A stretch of DNA of 5,993 bases, taken from positions 1 through 5,993 of the forward strand of contig CAAEOU010000288.1 in NCBI GenBank assembly GCA_900757695.1, given 5' to 3'. Each line of letters opens with the position of its first letter. Within the stretch, counting starts at the first letter, position 1. A program made the position numbers and the translations under genes. The stretch comes from an uncultured Oscillospiraceae bacterium (GTDB lineage Bacteria; Bacillota_A; Clostridia; Oscillospirales; Oscillospiraceae). Below are positions 4,504 through 5,993 of the stretch, piece after piece. Below the pieces are notes generated by a model, which was not told the origin of the DNA, made no database searches, and saw nothing but the letters and a program-made list of their open reading frames with translations.

Positions 4504-5993
4504 ATGAGTTTGAAAATTGGCATTGACGTGGGTTCCACCACGGTCAAGGTAGTTGTGCTGGATGAGCAGGATAACCTGCTGTTCCGCTCCTATGAGCGGC
4601 ATCTTTCCATGGTCCGGGAGAAGACCTGTGAGCTTCTGCGCCGGGCGCAGCCCATATTGGAGGGGCAGCAGGTAAAGACCGTCATCACCGGCTCTGCGGG
4701 GCTGGGCCTTGCCAAGTCCGCAAAGGTGGACTTTGTGCAGGAGGTCTTTGCCACGGCGGAGGCCGTGGAGCGGTTTATCCCCGATACCGATGCGGTCATT
4801 GAGCTGGGCGGCGAGGATGCAAAGATCATCTTCTTCCAGGGCTCTCTGGAGGAGCGCATGAACGGCTCCTGCGCAGGCGGCACCGGTGCCTTCATCGACC
4901 AGATGGCAACGCTGGTGGGTGTAACCGCCGATGAGCTGGACCAGCTGAGCCTCCACTATGAGAAGATCTATCCCATTGCCTCCCGGTGCGGCGTATTCGC
5001 AAAATCCGACATTCAGCCCATTCTCAATCAGGGCGCCCGGAAGGAGGACGTAGCCGCCTCGATTTTTCAGGCCGTGGTGGATCAGACCGTGGCCGGACTG
5101 GCACAGGGCCGGGATATTACCGGAAAGGTGGTCTTTCTGGGCGGCCCCCTGCACTTCCTGAAGGGCCTGCGGCAGCGGTTTCAGGAGACCCTGAAGCTGG
5201 ATGACGACCATGCGGTCTTCCCGGAGAACGGCGACTGCTTTGCCGCCATCGGTGCGGCACTGTGCTCCGAGGGCTATGGGGTATCCACCTATGAGGACGT
5301 CTACGACCGGCTGGTAAAGTCCGTGGAGGACCGGGGCGGCACCCAGACCATGCCCCCGCTGTTCGCCTCTCAGGCGGAATATGACCAGTTTATCGCCCGC
5401 CACAATTCCAAAAAGCCCCCGGAGGTGGATGCAGAGCACTACACCGGCAAGGCATATCTGGGCATTGACGCCGGTTCCACCACCACCAAGGTCTGTCTCA
5501 TCGACCCGGATGGGGGCCTGCTCTATACCTATTACAGCTCCAACCGTGGCAATCCGGTCTCCGTGATTCTGGAGCAGCTCCACGCCATCTATGAAAAGTT
5601 CGGCAGCCGCATCACCATTGCAGGCAGTGCCGTTACCGGCTACGGCGAGGATCTCATTAAATCCGCCTTTCAGGTGGACGCCGGTCTGGTGGAGACCGTG
5701 GCCCATTTCCGTGCGGCCTCTCATTTCTCCCCCGGGGTGGATTTCATCATTGACATCGGCGGGCAGGACATGAAGTGCTTCAAAATCCGCAACAACGCCG
5801 TGGATTCCATTATGCTCAACGAGGCATGCTCCTCCGGCTGCGGCAGCTTTATCGAGACCTTTGCCAAGGCGCTGGGGTATTCCATTGCAGACTTCTCCAA
5901 GATGGGGCTGCTGGCAAAGCATCCGGTGAATCTGGGCTCCCGGTGCACGGTGTTTATGAATTCCTCGGTGAAGCAGGCCCAGAAGGACGGGGC
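4504..5993 (+). CDS. 2-hydroxyacyl-CoA dehydratase activase-type protein, tandem BcrAD/BadFG domains (3' end outside window)
   Basis: The frame is open from ATG 4504 (AAGGTGA 5 bases upstream) to the right edge, 496 codons with no stop. Domain 1 has the phosphate motif [10 protein letters not shown] (6-15), [19 protein letters not shown] with Cys123, and [10 protein letters not shown] with Cys162. Domain 2 repeats this with [10 protein letters not shown] (320-329), [19 protein letters not shown] with Cys442 (plus Cys446), and SRCTVF with Cys481. In the activator HgdC of Acidaminococcus two such cysteines bind one 4Fe-4S cluster between two subunits; here each pair is also 39 apart, so one chain could supply both halves. 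Such proteins use ATP to drive an electron into radical 2-hydroxyacyl-CoA dehydratases or, in related forms, benzoyl-CoA reductase. Family members with two such domains are usually about 1,400 residues and carry further DUF2229 and dehydratase-like regions, so most of the gene probably lies outside. The true substrate is unknown. It is oxygen-sensitive anaerobic machinery of the cytoplasm. Confidence 0.9.
   Translation, partial: MSLKIGIDVGSTTVKVVVLDEQDNLLFRSYERHLSMVREKTCELLRRAQPILEGQQVKTVITGSAGLGLAKSAKVDFVQEVFATAEAVERFIPDTDAVIELGGEDAKIIFFQGSLEERMNGSCAGGTGAFIDQMATLVGVTADELDQLSLHYEKIYPIASRCGVFAKSDIQPILNQGARKEDVAASIFQAVVDQTVAGLAQGRDITGKVVFLGGPLHFLKGLRQRFQETLKLDDDHAVFPENGDCFAAIGAALCSEGYGVSTYEDVYDRLVKSVEDRGGTQTMPPLFASQAEYDQFIARHNSKKPPEVDAEHYTGKAYLGIDAGSTTTKVCLIDPDGGLLYTYYSSNRGNPVSVILEQLHAIYEKFGSRITIAGSAVTGYGEDLIKSAFQVDAGLVETVAHFRAASHFSPGVDFIIDIGGQDMKCFKIRNNAVDSIMLNEACSSGCGSFIETFAKALGYSIADFSKMGLLAKHPVNLGSRCTVFMNSSVKQAQKDG

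Noticed and set aside
4435..5922. Long minus-strand open frame of 495 codons
   Set aside because: It is antisense to the activase gene, whose plus-strand reading has clear motifs. The minus reading has no recognisable domain and arises from GC-rich third-position bias.

Overview
The window looks like chromosomal DNA from a moderately GC-rich anaerobic Firmicute, most likely a gut clostridium of the Oscillospiraceae/Ruminococcaceae type. This is inferred from GC-rich coding regions, strong Shine-Dalgarno sites of the AGGAGG type, near-consensus sigma-A promoters, a tRNA with its CCA encoded, and an oxygen-sensitive 2-hydroxyacyl-CoA dehydratase activase gene. No species can be named from this sequence.

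Layout. Bases 1-240 are AT-rich (about 38% GC by hand count) and carry the open 3' part of an unrecognised reading frame that enters from the left. At about 225-240 composition jumps (241-300 is about 72% GC) and the minus-strand operon azlC-azlD begins, read from its 3' end. AzlD appears to lack its last ~20-25 residues exactly at this break, so 1-240 may be the edge of an inserted or rearranged segment. The azlCD pair (branched-chain amino-acid exporter family) is divergent from a LysR-type regulator gene. The 95-base gap between them holds back-to-back promoters and a 15-base T-N11-A dyad (ATAAG-N5-CTTAT) that fits a LysR operator. A bidirectional hairpin terminator separates lysR from the next gene.

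The next gene (minus strand, 2271-3020) is a Sel1/TPR-like repeat protein. It has an intact promoter, ribosome site and reading frame, except for one in-frame TAA at codon 52, where the Sel1 consensus has tyrosine. It is a recent pseudogene or a single-base error. Upstream of it is a structure-rich intergenic region of about 140 bases with four perfect hairpins, bracketed by two identical 27-base palindromes. The palindrome nearer the tRNA lies just after tRNA-Leu(GAG) on the minus strand, and both look like minus-strand terminators. The tRNA has a perfect TTGACA/TATAAT promoter and is divergent from rsmE (16S rRNA m3U1498 methyltransferase, plus strand).

After rsmE, a long plus-strand gene starts at 4504 and runs off the right edge. 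It encodes the N-terminal part of a large BcrAD/BadFG-family activase with two tandem ATPase domains, each with the two iron-sulfur cysteine positions 39 residues apart.

The genes are mostly housekeeping or metabolic, and no complete novel system is evident. The points most worth a second look are the left-edge junction with truncated azlD, the nonsense codon in the Sel1 gene, and the hairpin array between duplicated palindromes.
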